A stretch of 64,000 bases of DNA from Actinocrinis puniceicyclus (GTDB lineage Bacteria > Actinomycetota > Actinomycetes > Streptomycetales > Catenulisporaceae): the NCBI RefSeq assembly GCF_018283645.1, contig NZ_JAGSXH010000003.1, positions 1-64,000 on the forward strand, read 5' to 3'. The position numbers and the translations under genes are program-made. The notes under the pieces were generated by a model. That model was not told the DNA's origin. It ran no database searches and was given only the letters and a program-made list of their open reading frames with translations. Each line of letters starts with the position of its first letter. Positions within the stretch are counted from its first letter, which is position 1. Below are positions 54,268 to 62,510 of this stretch, one piece after another.

Positions 54268-56223
54268 ATGGGTGCCATGGCCGACAGCAAGCAGCCGCCC
54301 GTCGACTCCTCGGCGCCGCCCGCGACCAGGCGCGCCGGCGAGGCGTCGTCGTTTCTCGGCGCTCGATCAGGTCAGCCGCAGGACGAGCCTGACGGTCCGT
54401 CACCGCGGCCGCATATCGCAGAACAGCGATACACCGCCGCGGGGCCGACCGCGCCCGCCGAGGCGGAATCGGCGCCGCCCGAGGACCGCGTCGCGGATGG
54501 CGGCGCCGGTCCCGCCGAGACCTCGGGTCCACTTTTCGCCGGCCTGGCCACGGCGCTGCGCGAGGGGTCGCCGGCGGCGCTGCGTCGTATCGGGCAGGCC
54601 GTGGCCGGGCACGCCGCCGAACTGGCCGCCGGAGCGGCCACCGCGCTGGTCGTCGCGGCGGGCGGCTGGCTGGCTGCGGCGGCGCTGACGCTCGCCGTGT
54701 GGGCGACGACCGCGCCGACGACCGATTCCTTCGCCGCCCCGCTGCATGTCGCCGGGCAGCTGTGGCTCGCCGCGCATCACGTCCGGCTGCGCACCGCCGA
54801 TGGCACGTTCGGCCTCTCCCCGCTCGGCTTCACCATCCTGCCGGCCGCGGCGCTGCTGCTTGCCGGGCGGTACGCCGCGCATCGCCTGCGTGCCGGGATC
54901 TGGACGCTGGCCGCCGTCGCCGTCTGTTATCCGCTGGCCGCGCTCGTCATCTCGTGGAGCGCCGTCTCGGGTGCGCTGCACGCCGATCTGGGCACGGCCG
55001 TCGGCTATCCCTGCTTGATCGCGTTCGCCGCCTGTGGTGTCGGCTTCCTGAGCGCGCGTACCGCCTTGTTCGCGTCCCCGGGTCCGGCACCCACCGACAC
55101 AGACGCCGACACAGACGCCGACACCGACGCCGACACCGACACCGAGCGCTGGTCTGCGGCGGCGCTGCGTGCGGCCGCGGCGGCGCTGGCGGTCCTGGTC
55201 TGCGGCGGCGCGCTGCTCGCGGCGCTCGCGGTGTGCCGGAATTTCGGCGACGTCTCGCGCCTGGGCTCGGTGATCGGCCAGGGCACCGCGGGCGAGTCGG
55301 GCCTGTTCCTCATCGATCTGGCGCTCGCGCCGAACCTGGTGGTCTGGGCGTTGAGTTACGCCGCGGGTCCCGGTTTCGCGGTGGGCGTCGGCAGTGCGGT
55401 GTCGGTGCGCGGCTCGCGGCACGGGCCGCTGCCGGGGCTGCCGCTGCTTCAGGCGGTTCCGCACGCCGGTGCGGCTTCGCCCTGGCTCTACCTGGTCTTC
55501 GCCGTGCCGCTCGCCGCGGGAGTCGTCGTCGTGTTGATCACCGGCCGCTCGGTGCGCGGTTTCGGCGGGCGGGCGGCGGCGGCCGGCGCGGCCGTCGCGG
55601 TGGTCGGCTGCGCGGTGGCCGTGGGCGCCGCGCTGTCCGGCGGTCCGGTCGCCGCGGGCGTGATGTCGGCGGTCGGCCCGGTGCCGTGGCGGCTCGGGGC
55701 GGTGGTGGCGCTGGAACTGGGCTGCGTCGCGGCCGCGGGGTTAGTGCTGTGGTTCGCGCTTGACCGGGTGCGTCGCGGCGCGGATCGGCCGGCGCTCGCC
55801 GCGTCAGCGGGTCCGCACGACGACGCTGCGGACGATCTTGTCGGCCCAGGTCTGGTGTTTGGAGTCCCACAGCGGCCAGAGCAGGTTGAGCACGCCGGGG
55901 ATGGCGCAGGCCACCCAGAACAGCCAGTCGAGGAACAGCCGCAGGAAGCCGACGGCGGCGCCGACGGGCAGTCCGTTCTCGAAGCGGGCCAGCCGGAGGC
56001 CGAGGGTCTGTTTTCCGTAGGACTGGCCGGTGCGCCCGGCCCGGATGCTGTTGCCCACAGCCCAGATCAGCCCGAGGAAAGCCAGAACGCCGAACAGGAT
56101 GTCGACGGATTCGACTTGGGTGGCTCCGGTGAGCGAGCCGGCGACGATGAAGGGGCCGTTGTCGAGGGCGAAGGCGCCGACGCGCTGCCACCAGTCGGCG
56201 AGCGGGGGCATGCCGACGGGTAG
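54268..56223 (+). CDS. DUF6350 (PerM-like) polytopic membrane protein with antisense-derived tail
   Basis: After a hydrophilic leader of about 85 residues come about nine to ten membrane helices (residues about 115-510), the DUF6350 type found between sucD and purN in actinobacteria. A linker loop contains TDADTDAD repeats from a 12-bp unit. The frame does not stop after the last helix but runs on for about 140 acidic Gly/Glu/Asp-rich residues that are the exact antisense of the convergent RDD gene. Either the protein really has this tail, or the expected stop was lost. Start ATG 54268 or 54277; no SD seen. Confidence 0.75.
   Translation: MGAMADSKQPPVDSSAPPATRRAGEASSFLGARSGQPQDEPDGPSPRPHIAEQRYTAAGPTAPAEAESAPPEDRVADGGAGPAETSGPLFAGLATALREGSPAALRRIGQAVAGHAAELAAGAATALVVAAGGWLAAAALTLAVWATTAPTTDSFAAPLHVAGQLWLAAHHVRLRTADGTFGLSPLGFTILPAAALLLAGRYAAHRLRAGIWTLAAVAVCYPLAALVISWSAVSGALHADLGTAVGYPCLIAFAACGVGFLSARTALFASPGPAPTDTDADTDADTDADTDTERWSAAALRAAAAALAVLVCGGALLAALAVCRNFGDVSRLGSVIGQGTAGESGLFLIDLALAPNLVVWALSYAAGPGFAVGVGSAVSVRGSRHGPLPGLPLLQAVPHAGAASPWLYLVFAVPLAAGVVVVLITGRSVRGFGGRAAAAGAAVAVVGCAVAVGAALSGGPVAAGVMSAVGPVPWRLGAVVALELGCVAAAGLVLWFALDRVRRGADRPALAASAGPHDDAADDLVGPGLVFGVPQRPEQVEHAGDGAGHPEQPVEEQPQEADGGADGQSVLEAGQPEAEGLFSVGLAGAPGPDAVAHSPDQPEESQNAEQDVDGFDLGGSGERAGDDEGAVVEGEGADALPPVGERGHADG
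55096..55143 (+). repeat. 12-bp tandem repeat x4 in the DUF6350 gene
   Basis: GACACAGACGCC occurs perfectly at 55096 and 55108, with variant copies at 55120 and 55132. It encodes Asp-Thr-Asp-Ala units in a loop between helices. Confidence 0.9.
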
Positions 56224-56709
56224 CCCCGCTCCTGCCGCCGGATAGCCGTAAGGCTGTCCGTACGGCGGCGGCGGTGCTGCCTGGTAAGGGCCGCCATAGG
56301 GTCCAGCGCCGTATTGCCCAACCCCGTAAGGCTGCTGCGCGTAACCGGGTTGACCGTAGGGAGCCCGATCCTGTGGCTCCTGCGCTCGTGCCTCTTGGGG
56401 CTGTGGTGCCTGGGATTGCGGTGTCTCGGGCTGCGGTGTCTCGGGCTGCGGTGTCTCGGCCTCTCGCGGCGGCAGCGGCGGCGGGACCGCCGAATACGCC
56501 GTGGCGCCGGCTTCATCGGCCTGCGGTTTGTCAACCAGGTCGCGAAGCGGGTCATGGGGCGCCGCGCTCTGCTGTCCTTCAGGCTCCGGCTGTGACCCGC
56601 GCCCGGCCTCGGGGTCCTGCGCCGGCTCGGCCTCCTGCGCCGCCTCGGGTTCCTGTTCCGGCTCGGGCTCTCGCTCCGGTTGCCGCGGATGGCTCGGTGT
56701 CGTGCTCAC
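55804..56709 (-). CDS. RDD family membrane protein
   Basis: A 301-aa protein. The N-terminal 165 residues are a Glu/Pro/Gln-rich then Tyr/Gly/Pro/Gln-rich disordered region (PETPQPE repeats; YGQPYGYP). The RDD domain follows (WWQRVGAFALDNGPFIV, helices, SYGKQTLGLRLARFENG, and a C-terminal KHQTWADKIVRSVVV). RDD proteins have two or three helices and uncertain function. GTG 56709 start. Its last 420 bp overlap the convergent DUF6350 frame. Confidence 0.85.
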   Translation of the reverse strand: MSTTPSHPRQPEREPEPEQEPEAAQEAEPAQDPEAGRGSQPEPEGQQSAAPHDPLRDLVDKPQADEAGATAYSAVPPPLPPREAETPQPETPQPETPQSQAPQPQEARAQEPQDRAPYGQPGYAQQPYGVGQYGAGPYGGPYQAAPPPPYGQPYGYPAAGAGLPVGMPPLADWWQRVGAFALDNGPFIVAGSLTGATQVESVDILFGVLAFLGLIWAVGNSIRAGRTGQSYGKQTLGLRLARFENGLPVGAAVGFLRLFLDWLFWVACAIPGVLNLLWPLWDSKHQTWADKIVRSVVVRTR

Positions 56710-56788
56710 GCCGCCTCCTGACGAGTACTCTCACCATATCGTCAGGCTTTGTCCTGCTACGCACATTCTCCAGTGGTCTGAACGGGTA

Positions 56789-57196
56789 TCAGCCCACAAA
56801 GCCGAAACGGCGCAATTGCCAAAGCCAGGAACCGGCGACCATCAGCGCGCCCGCGGTCCATCGCAGCCACACCGGTGTCCGGGCCAGGGCGGCCATCGGG
56901 TCGACCGTCGTCAGCGGCGCGGCCAGAAAGAGCACCGCCGCGGCCACGGTCAGCGGATTGGCCGCGAGCGCGCCGCCCCAGTGCCCGGCACCCGCTTCCA
57001 TGAAAACCGTGGTCGAGCCGCAGAACGGGCAGGGCACGCCGGTCAGCCGGCGCAGCGGGCAAAGCGCCCCCGGATCGTGGTTCTGGTGCACCCATGCCGC
57101 GGCGACCGAGGCGAGCGCGACGAGGCCGAGCCGCAGCGCGGCAGCCCGCGGACCGCGAACGGCCGCGCTGACCGCCCGCGGTGCGGCCGCGCTCAC
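56789..57196 (-). CDS. DUF2752 membrane protein
   Basis: About 135 aa with three hydrophobic helices. The DUF2752 signature CPLRRLTGVPCPFCGSTT lies between helices 1 and 2. The Cys residues may bind metal or form disulfides. GTG 57196 overlaps the upstream stop as GTGA, so it is translationally coupled; a longer frame starts at 57235. Function unknown. Confidence 0.82.
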   Translation of the reverse strand: MSAAAPRAVSAAVRGPRAAALRLGLVALASVAAAWVHQNHDPGALCPLRRLTGVPCPFCGSTTVFMEAGAGHWGGALAANPLTVAAAVLFLAAPLTTVDPMAALARTPVWLRWTAGALMVAGSWLWQLRRFGFVG

Positions 57197-58362
57197 GGCA
57201 CGAGGGCCAGCGAATGGTCGAACTGCTGCTGGCACACGTTCTGCCCGGCGATCGTGTTAGCCGCCCGCATGCAGTCCGAGTACTGCCGAAGCTGCGGGAA
57301 GAAGATCAGCGAGTAGGAGACCACGGCGAGCGCGACGAGCGAGGAGATGCCGCTCCACACGACCGAGGCGACCGCCTCCGGCGCGCGCTGCGCCTGGCGT
57401 GCCGCGTCGCGCTGGGCGAAGGTGCCCAGCCACAGGCCGCCGAGCGACATCAGCAGGCCCGTACATGCGGCGATGAGCCAGACCGGGAAGTCGCGGTAGC
57501 CGTTGAGCAGCGTGATCATGGTGCACGCCGCGCCGCCGAGGGCGAGTCCGCGCGCCCAGCGGGTGCGCAGGCCCAGCGGCGGGCGCTTGCCGGGCTCCTC
57601 ACCGCCGGGTTGCTGCTGACGCGGCGGTTGCTGCTGCGGCGGGCGGTACGGCGAGCGCGGATCGAACTGCGCCGGACGCTGGCCCGCCGGCGTGTACCGG
57701 TTGGGATCGTGCCAAGGCGCGGGCTGATGCGGGCTGCCGGTCGGGCCGAGAGCCGGTCCGGGGCTCTGACCGGGACTGCGGGGCGGTCCCGGGACGGGCG
57801 CGGGCGCCGCGTTCGGCTGGCGGTATGGCTCGACCTGCTGCGTCTCCGGCGACTGCGCCCCGTCCTGTTGCGACCCGGGCTGTCGGGTAGCGGGCTGGTG
57901 CGCACCGTCCTGCGGCGTACCGTCTTGCTGCGCGCCGGGCTGCTGATTCGGCTGCTGCGGCCGTGTGCCCGGCGCGTGGTTCGGCCAGTTCGCCTGGTCC
58001 GGCGTGGGCGGCGGCAGCGGAGGAACCGGGTACTGCGGTGCCGGGTACTGCGCTACCGGGTATTGGGCCGCGGGGTATTGGGCCACCGGATACTGGGGCA
58101 CCTGGCCGGGCGGCACCGGCACCGGCACCGGCACCGGCGGAAAGTTCGGCGGTACCGGACCCGGCTGTCCGAGAAACCACGGAGCCGGCGCCGGCTGCTG
58201 CGCCGACCACTGCGGTACCGGAAGGTTCTGCGTCTGCTCTTCCCCGCCGCCGCCCGCGTTCCCCAAGCTGGATTCACCGATCTTCTGGTCGCCACTCCCA
58301 TCGTCGGGGGTGCTGTCCTGGCGGGCAGGGGCGTCGGTCACAGTATTCGGCTCCGTTGTCAC
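57193..58362 (-). CDS. Proline-rich membrane protein, unknown function
   Basis: The first 265 residues are very Pro/Gln/Tyr-rich and disordered (PVPVPVPP, QYPVAQYP repeats). About three membrane helices follow (GLALGGAACTMITLL; VWLIAACTGLLMSLGG; SGISSLVALAVVSYSLIFF). The C-terminus has SDCMRAANTIAGQNVC, a Cys-bounded motif seen in small actinobacterial membrane proteins. The start is uncertain: GTG 58362 is taken, but the frame is open to 58461 and GTG 58341 is possible. It forms an operon with the DUF2752 gene. Confidence 0.7.
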   Translation of the reverse strand: MTTEPNTVTDAPARQDSTPDDGSGDQKIGESSLGNAGGGGEEQTQNLPVPQWSAQQPAPAPWFLGQPGPVPPNFPPVPVPVPVPPGQVPQYPVAQYPAAQYPVAQYPAPQYPVPPLPPPTPDQANWPNHAPGTRPQQPNQQPGAQQDGTPQDGAHQPATRQPGSQQDGAQSPETQQVEPYRQPNAAPAPVPGPPRSPGQSPGPALGPTGSPHQPAPWHDPNRYTPAGQRPAQFDPRSPYRPPQQQPPRQQQPGGEEPGKRPPLGLRTRWARGLALGGAACTMITLLNGYRDFPVWLIAACTGLLMSLGGLWLGTFAQRDAARQAQRAPEAVASVVWSGISSLVALAVVSYSLIFFPQLRQYSDCMRAANTIAGQNVCQQQFDHSLALVP

Positions 58363-58529
58363 GGGAGGGATGGGCGCTGCGTCGTTACGGTATCGCCGAC
58401 CGGTGTCGCGGATGGCTTGAATTGGTCTCCTCACCGTACCGCTAGCTATCGTTGGCCACATCCCGCTGGTCCGGCCTATGGCCGCCGCCGGGCGACATCA
58501 CGTCAACTGATTGAAAGGACGCCGCGGTC

Positions 58530-59237
58530 GTGGCCTCCCCAACTCAGCAGTCAACGAACTCCCCTACCCGCTACCGACCCCCGTCATCGCGCCCGGCGCG
58601 CCTCGTCGTGCTGGTCTCCGGCAGCGGGACCAACCTCCAGGCGTTGCTCGACGCCGCCACCGACCCCGGATACGGCGCCACGCTCGTCGCCGTCGGCGCG
58701 GACCGGGACGGCATCCTCGCCCTCAAGCGCGCCGAGGACGCGGGCGTGCCCACCTTCGTGATCCGGTTGAAAGACCACCCCGATCGGAGCGCCTGGGACC
58801 GCGCGCTGCGCGACGAGGTCCGGCGGCACGCGCCCGACCTGGTCGTCTCGGCCGGGTTCATGAAGCTGGTCGGCCCGGACTTCCTGGCCGAGTTCGGCGG
58901 CCGGACGGTCAACACGCACCCCGCGCTGCTGCCCTCGTTCCCCGGCATGCACGGCGCGCGCGACGCGCTCGCGTACGGGGTCAAGGTGGCCGGCTGCACG
59001 CTGTTCGTCGTCGCCGAAGGCATCGACGACGGGCCGATCATCGCGCAGGCCGCCGTGCCGGTCGAGGACGGCGACGACGAGCAGAGCCTGCACGAGCGGA
59101 TCAAGGCCGCCGAGCGCGCGCTGCTCGTCGAACAGGTCGGCCGGATGGCCCGCGAGGGGTGGACCATCACCCCGGCTCCAACCGCCGCGCCGGATACGCG
59201 CGGCACCGTCAGCAACCGGAAGGTGACCATCCCGTGA
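58530..59237 (+). CDS. purN: Phosphoribosylglycinamide formyltransferase PurN
   Basis: Transfers the formyl group of 10-formyl-THF to GAR in purine synthesis. [14 protein letters not shown] binds the phosphate, and [12 protein letters not shown] supplies Asn128 and His130. The catalytic Asp region is EGIDDGPII. 235 aa with a 20-residue Ser/Thr/Pro leader. GTG 58530 follows GAAAGGA by 10 nt. GTGA overlap with purH. Confidence 0.96.
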   Translation: MASPTQQSTNSPTRYRPPSSRPARLVVLVSGSGTNLQALLDAATDPGYGATLVAVGADRDGILALKRAEDAGVPTFVIRLKDHPDRSAWDRALRDEVRRHAPDLVVSAGFMKLVGPDFLAEFGGRTVNTHPALLPSFPGMHGARDALAYGVKVAGCTLFVVAEGIDDGPIIAQAAVPVEDGDDEQSLHERIKAAERALLVEQVGRMAREGWTITPAPTAAPDTRGTVSNRKVTIP

Positions 59238-60802
59238 GCACACAGCTGCCCATCCGTCGCGCGCTGGTCAGCGTGTACGACAAGACCGGACTCGAGGAGC
59301 TCGCCCGGGGCCTGCACGCCGCCGGGGTCGCCCTCGTCTCCACCGGCAGCACCGCGGCCCGCATCGCCGCCGTGGGCGTCCCGGTCACCGAGGTGGCCGA
59401 GCTGACCGGGTTCCCCGAATGTCTCGACGGCCGGGTCAAGACCCTGCACCCGAAGGTGCACGCCGGGATCCTCGCCGACCGGCGCCTGCCCGAACACGTC
59501 AGCCAGCTCGAAGAACTCGGCATCGAGCCCTTCGACCTGGTCGTGTCGAACCTGTACCCGTTCACGCGGACCGTCGCCTCCGGCGCCGCTCCGGACGAGT
59601 GCGTCGAACAGATCGACATCGGCGGCCCGTCGATGGTGCGCGCGGCGGCGAAGAACCACCCGAGCGTGGCGATCGTGGTCGACCCGGCCCGCTACACGGA
59701 CGTGCTGGCGGCGGTCGAGAGCGGGGGATTCACCCTGGAACAGCGCAAGCGCCTGGCCGCGGAGGCGTTCGCGCACACCGCCGCGTACGACGCCGCAGTC
59801 GCGTCGTGGTTCGCCTCGGCTTACGCGCCGGCCGACGAATCACCGTTCCCGGACTTCGTCGCGGCCACGTACAAGCGCAGCGCGTTGCTGCGGTACGGCG
59901 AGAACCCGCACCAGGCCGCCGCGCTCTACACCGGCGGCCCGGCGGCAGAGCAGGACAGTCTGGCCAACGCCGAGCAACTGCACGGTAAGGAGATGTCCTT
60001 CAACAACTACGTCGACACCGACGCGGCCCTGCGCGCGGCCCACGACTTCGCAGATCCCTGCGTCGCGATCATCAAGCACGCGAACCCGTGCGGTGTCGCG
60101 GTCTCGGTCAGCGGCGACATCGCCGAGGCGCACCGCAAGGCGCACGCCTGCGACCCGGTCTCGGCCTTCGGCGGCGTGATCGCGGCCAACCGTCCGGTGT
60201 CCGCCGAGATGGCCCGACAGGTCGCCGAGGTGTTCACCGAGGTGATCGTCGCCCCGGACTACGAGGACGGGGCGGTGGAGATCCTGTCCGCGAAGAAGAA
60301 CATCAGGCTGCTGCGCACCGGCGCGAGCGGGCGGCGGGCCACCGACTTCCGGCAGATCTGCGGCGGCATGCTGCTCCAGGCCGGGGACAACTTCCAGGCG
60401 GCGGGCGACGATCCGGCGAACTGGAAGCTGGCCGCGGGGCCGGCCGCCGATCCCGGCACGCTGGCCGATCTGGCCTTCGCGTGGCGGGCGGTGCGCTCGG
60501 TCAAGTCGAACGCCATCCTGCTCGCCACGGATGGCGCCACGGTCGGGGTGGGCATGGGCCAGGTGAACCGGGTGGACTCGGCGAGGCTCGCGGTGAGCCG
60601 GGCCGGGGATCGCGCGGCCGGCTCGGTCGCCGCTTCGGATGCCTACTTCCCGTTCTCGGACGGCCTGGAGGTCCTGATCGCGGCCGGCGTCAGGGCAGTG
60701 GTGCAGCCCGGTGGCTCGGTGCGGGACGCGCAGTCGCTCGCGGTCGCGGAAGCGGCCGGTGTGACGATGTACCTCACCGGCACGCGGCACTTCGCGCACT
60801 GA
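59234..60802 (+). CDS. purH: Bifunctional AICAR formyltransferase / IMP cyclohydrolase PurH
   Basis: Last two steps of IMP synthesis. The N-terminal IMP cyclohydrolase (about 1-190; [33 protein letters not shown]) and C-terminal AICAR transformylase ([33 protein letters not shown]) are both complete. 522 aa. GTG 59234 overlaps the purN TGA by 4 nt; purN and purH are thus coupled, and folD nearby supplies the folate cofactor. Confidence 0.97.
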   Translation: MSTQLPIRRALVSVYDKTGLEELARGLHAAGVALVSTGSTAARIAAVGVPVTEVAELTGFPECLDGRVKTLHPKVHAGILADRRLPEHVSQLEELGIEPFDLVVSNLYPFTRTVASGAAPDECVEQIDIGGPSMVRAAAKNHPSVAIVVDPARYTDVLAAVESGGFTLEQRKRLAAEAFAHTAAYDAAVASWFASAYAPADESPFPDFVAATYKRSALLRYGENPHQAAALYTGGPAAEQDSLANAEQLHGKEMSFNNYVDTDAALRAAHDFADPCVAIIKHANPCGVAVSVSGDIAEAHRKAHACDPVSAFGGVIAANRPVSAEMARQVAEVFTEVIVAPDYEDGAVEILSAKKNIRLLRTGASGRRATDFRQICGGMLLQAGDNFQAAGDDPANWKLAAGPAADPGTLADLAFAWRAVRSVKSNAILLATDGATVGVGMGQVNRVDSARLAVSRAGDRAAGSVAASDAYFPFSDGLEVLIAAGVRAVVQPGGSVRDAQSLAVAEAAGVTMYLTGTRHFAH

Positions 60803-60837
60803 TCCGCACGCCGCGTTCGACGGCTGAAGAAAAAGAC

Positions 60838-60870
60838 CGCGGCGGCGGGCCGGAAAGGCTCGCCGCCGCG
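60838..60870 (-). terminator. Intrinsic terminator of the DUF4190 gene (minus strand)
   Basis: CGCGGCGGCG (60838-60847) pairs with CGCCGCCGCG (60861-60870). Reading the minus strand, the stem is followed by GTCTTTTTCTTC, a T-rich tract. It also faces the purH stop and may serve both strands. Confidence 0.75.
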
Positions 60871-60923
60871 TCCGCGTTGACGCCTCCCGGTCCGCTTCGT
60901 GCCGGTCCGCGTGGAAACCCGCG

Positions 60924-61550
60924 TCAGTTTCCGAAGAAGCCGCGCTGCAAGCACAGCTCGTACTGCGACGTTCCGGTGACCGGATCAGGCGTCGCGCTGT
61001 ACTGGTGGCAGTTGGCCGCGGTGCTGACGAACCACACGATCACCACGATCTCGAGCACGTTGGCGATGATGGCCAGGATCGAGGTCACCAGCCCGGCGAT
61101 CGCCATGCCCTTGCCGGCGGCCTGGCCGCGGCCGGCCTTGCGGATCGCGATGATCGAGAAGACGAGCCCGACGATCCCGACCACTCCGCCGACGTAGAAC
61201 AGCGACGTGCACAGACCGACGATGCCGAGAACCATGCCGGTGATCGCCAGGCCGCGGGGCGGCGGCGCCATCGGCATCATCGGGTACGGATACGGATACC
61301 CGTAGGGCATCAGGCCCTGGTTCGGCGGGTAGCCAGGTGCGCCCTGGTCTCCCGGCCAGTGGGCGAAGCCGTCGCCCGGGTAACCCCCGGCCGGGTACTG
61401 CGCCGTCGGCTGGGATTCGACGGGCTGGTCGAGCGGCGCCTGTGCGGTCGGCATCGGTCCGCTCGGCATCTGCCCAATCGGTGGCGCGAGCGGTGGCGCC
61501 AGCGGTGGCGCGAGTGATGGCGGGGGCGTCGCTTCGGGTGATTCGGACAA
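60924..61550 (-). CDS. DUF4190 membrane protein
   Basis: About 208 aa. The Pro/Gly/Tyr-rich N-terminal half ([23 protein letters not shown]) is cytoplasmic. The DUF4190 domain has two helices ([37 protein letters not shown]), and a third helix and Cys-containing tail follow. Start TTG 61550 is preceded by AGGGGGAG; the frame is open further up to 61736 but would run into folD. Function unknown. Divergent from folD. Confidence 0.75.
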   Translation of the reverse strand: MSESPEATPPPSLAPPLAPPLAPPIGQMPSGPMPTAQAPLDQPVESQPTAQYPAGGYPGDGFAHWPGDQGAPGYPPNQGLMPYGYPYPYPMMPMAPPPRGLAITGMVLGIVGLCTSLFYVGGVVGIVGLVFSIIAIRKAGRGQAAGKGMAIAGLVTSILAIIANVLEIVVIVWFVSTAANCHQYSATPDPVTGTSQYELCLQRGFFGN

Positions 61551-61613
61551 GGCTCCCCCTGGCTCCGTTCTTCGGGCACGTACTTGGCGCGCGAGTCTAC
61601 CTGTTGCGTCTGC

Positions 61614-61619
61614 GAGAAT
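61614..61619 (+). promoter_or_regulatory. Candidate -10 (GAGAAT) for leaderless folD
   Basis: GAGAAT lies 7 nt before the folD ATG, and no SD is seen. The match to TATAAT is 4 of 6. Confidence 0.3.
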
Positions 61620-61626
61620 AGGGCGC

Positions 61627-62478
61627 ATGACGGCGACGATTCTGGACGGCTGGCTGACCGCGGAGGAGATCCGCCAGGACCTGGCCAAGCGGGTGAGTGT
61701 ACTGGCCGAGCGTGGCGTCGTACCCGGCCTCGGCACGCTACTGGTCGGCGACGACCCGGGCTCGCACGCCTACGTGACGATGAAGCACCGCGACTGCGCG
61801 AAGGTCGGCATCCACTCCATCGATCGCCGCCTGCCGGCCAACGCCACCCAGGAGCAGGTCGAGGCCGCCGTCGCCGAGCTCAACGCCGATCCGGCCTGTC
61901 ACGCCTACCTGGTTCAGCTGCCGCTGCCGAAGGGGCTCGACGAGTTCCGTGTCCTGGAGCGGGTCGAGCAGGCCAAGGACGCCGACGGCCTGCACCCTCT
62001 CAGCCTCGGCAAGCTGGTGCTCGGCGAGCCGACGCCGCTGCCGTGCACCCCTTACGGGGTCGTGGTGCTGTTGCGCCGCTTCGGCGTCGAACTGAACGGA
62101 GCCGAGGTGGTGGTCGTCGGCCGCGGCATCACCGTCGGCCGTCCGCTCGGACTGATCCTGACGCGCAAGTCCGAGAACTCGACCGTGACGCTGTGCCACA
62201 CCGGCACGCGCGACCTGGCCGCGCACACCCGCCGCGCGGACATCATCGTCGCGGCCGCGGGCGTGCCGGGAATCATCAAGCCGGACATGGTCAAGCCGGG
62301 CGCGGCAGTGCTGGACGTGGGCGTCTCGCACGTGGACGGCAAACTCACCGGCGACGTGGCCGCCGGCGTCGAGCAGGTAGCCGGCTACCTCTCGCCCAAC
62401 CCCGGCGGCGTCGGCCCGATGACCCGCGCGCAGCTGCTCACGAACGTCGTCGAAGCCGCTGAGCGAACGCTGCTCTGA
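61627..62478 (+). CDS. folD: Methylenetetrahydrofolate dehydrogenase / cyclohydrolase FolD
   Basis: Interconverts 5,10-methylene-THF and 10-formyl-THF. YVTMKHRDC (Lys53 catalytic), [11 protein letters not shown], the NADP site [13 protein letters not shown], and [13 protein letters not shown] are all present. 283 aa. It supplies 10-formyl-THF to PurN and PurH encoded just upstream. Confidence 0.96.
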   Translation: MTATILDGWLTAEEIRQDLAKRVSVLAERGVVPGLGTLLVGDDPGSHAYVTMKHRDCAKVGIHSIDRRLPANATQEQVEAAVAELNADPACHAYLVQLPLPKGLDEFRVLERVEQAKDADGLHPLSLGKLVLGEPTPLPCTPYGVVVLLRRFGVELNGAEVVVVGRGITVGRPLGLILTRKSENSTVTLCHTGTRDLAAHTRRADIIVAAAGVPGIIKPDMVKPGAAVLDVGVSHVDGKLTGDVAAGVEQVAGYLSPNPGGVGPMTRAQLLTNVVEAAERTLL

Positions 62479-62510
62479 CCCGCCCGCCGGTTGACCTGCC
62501 CGCCGTCCGG

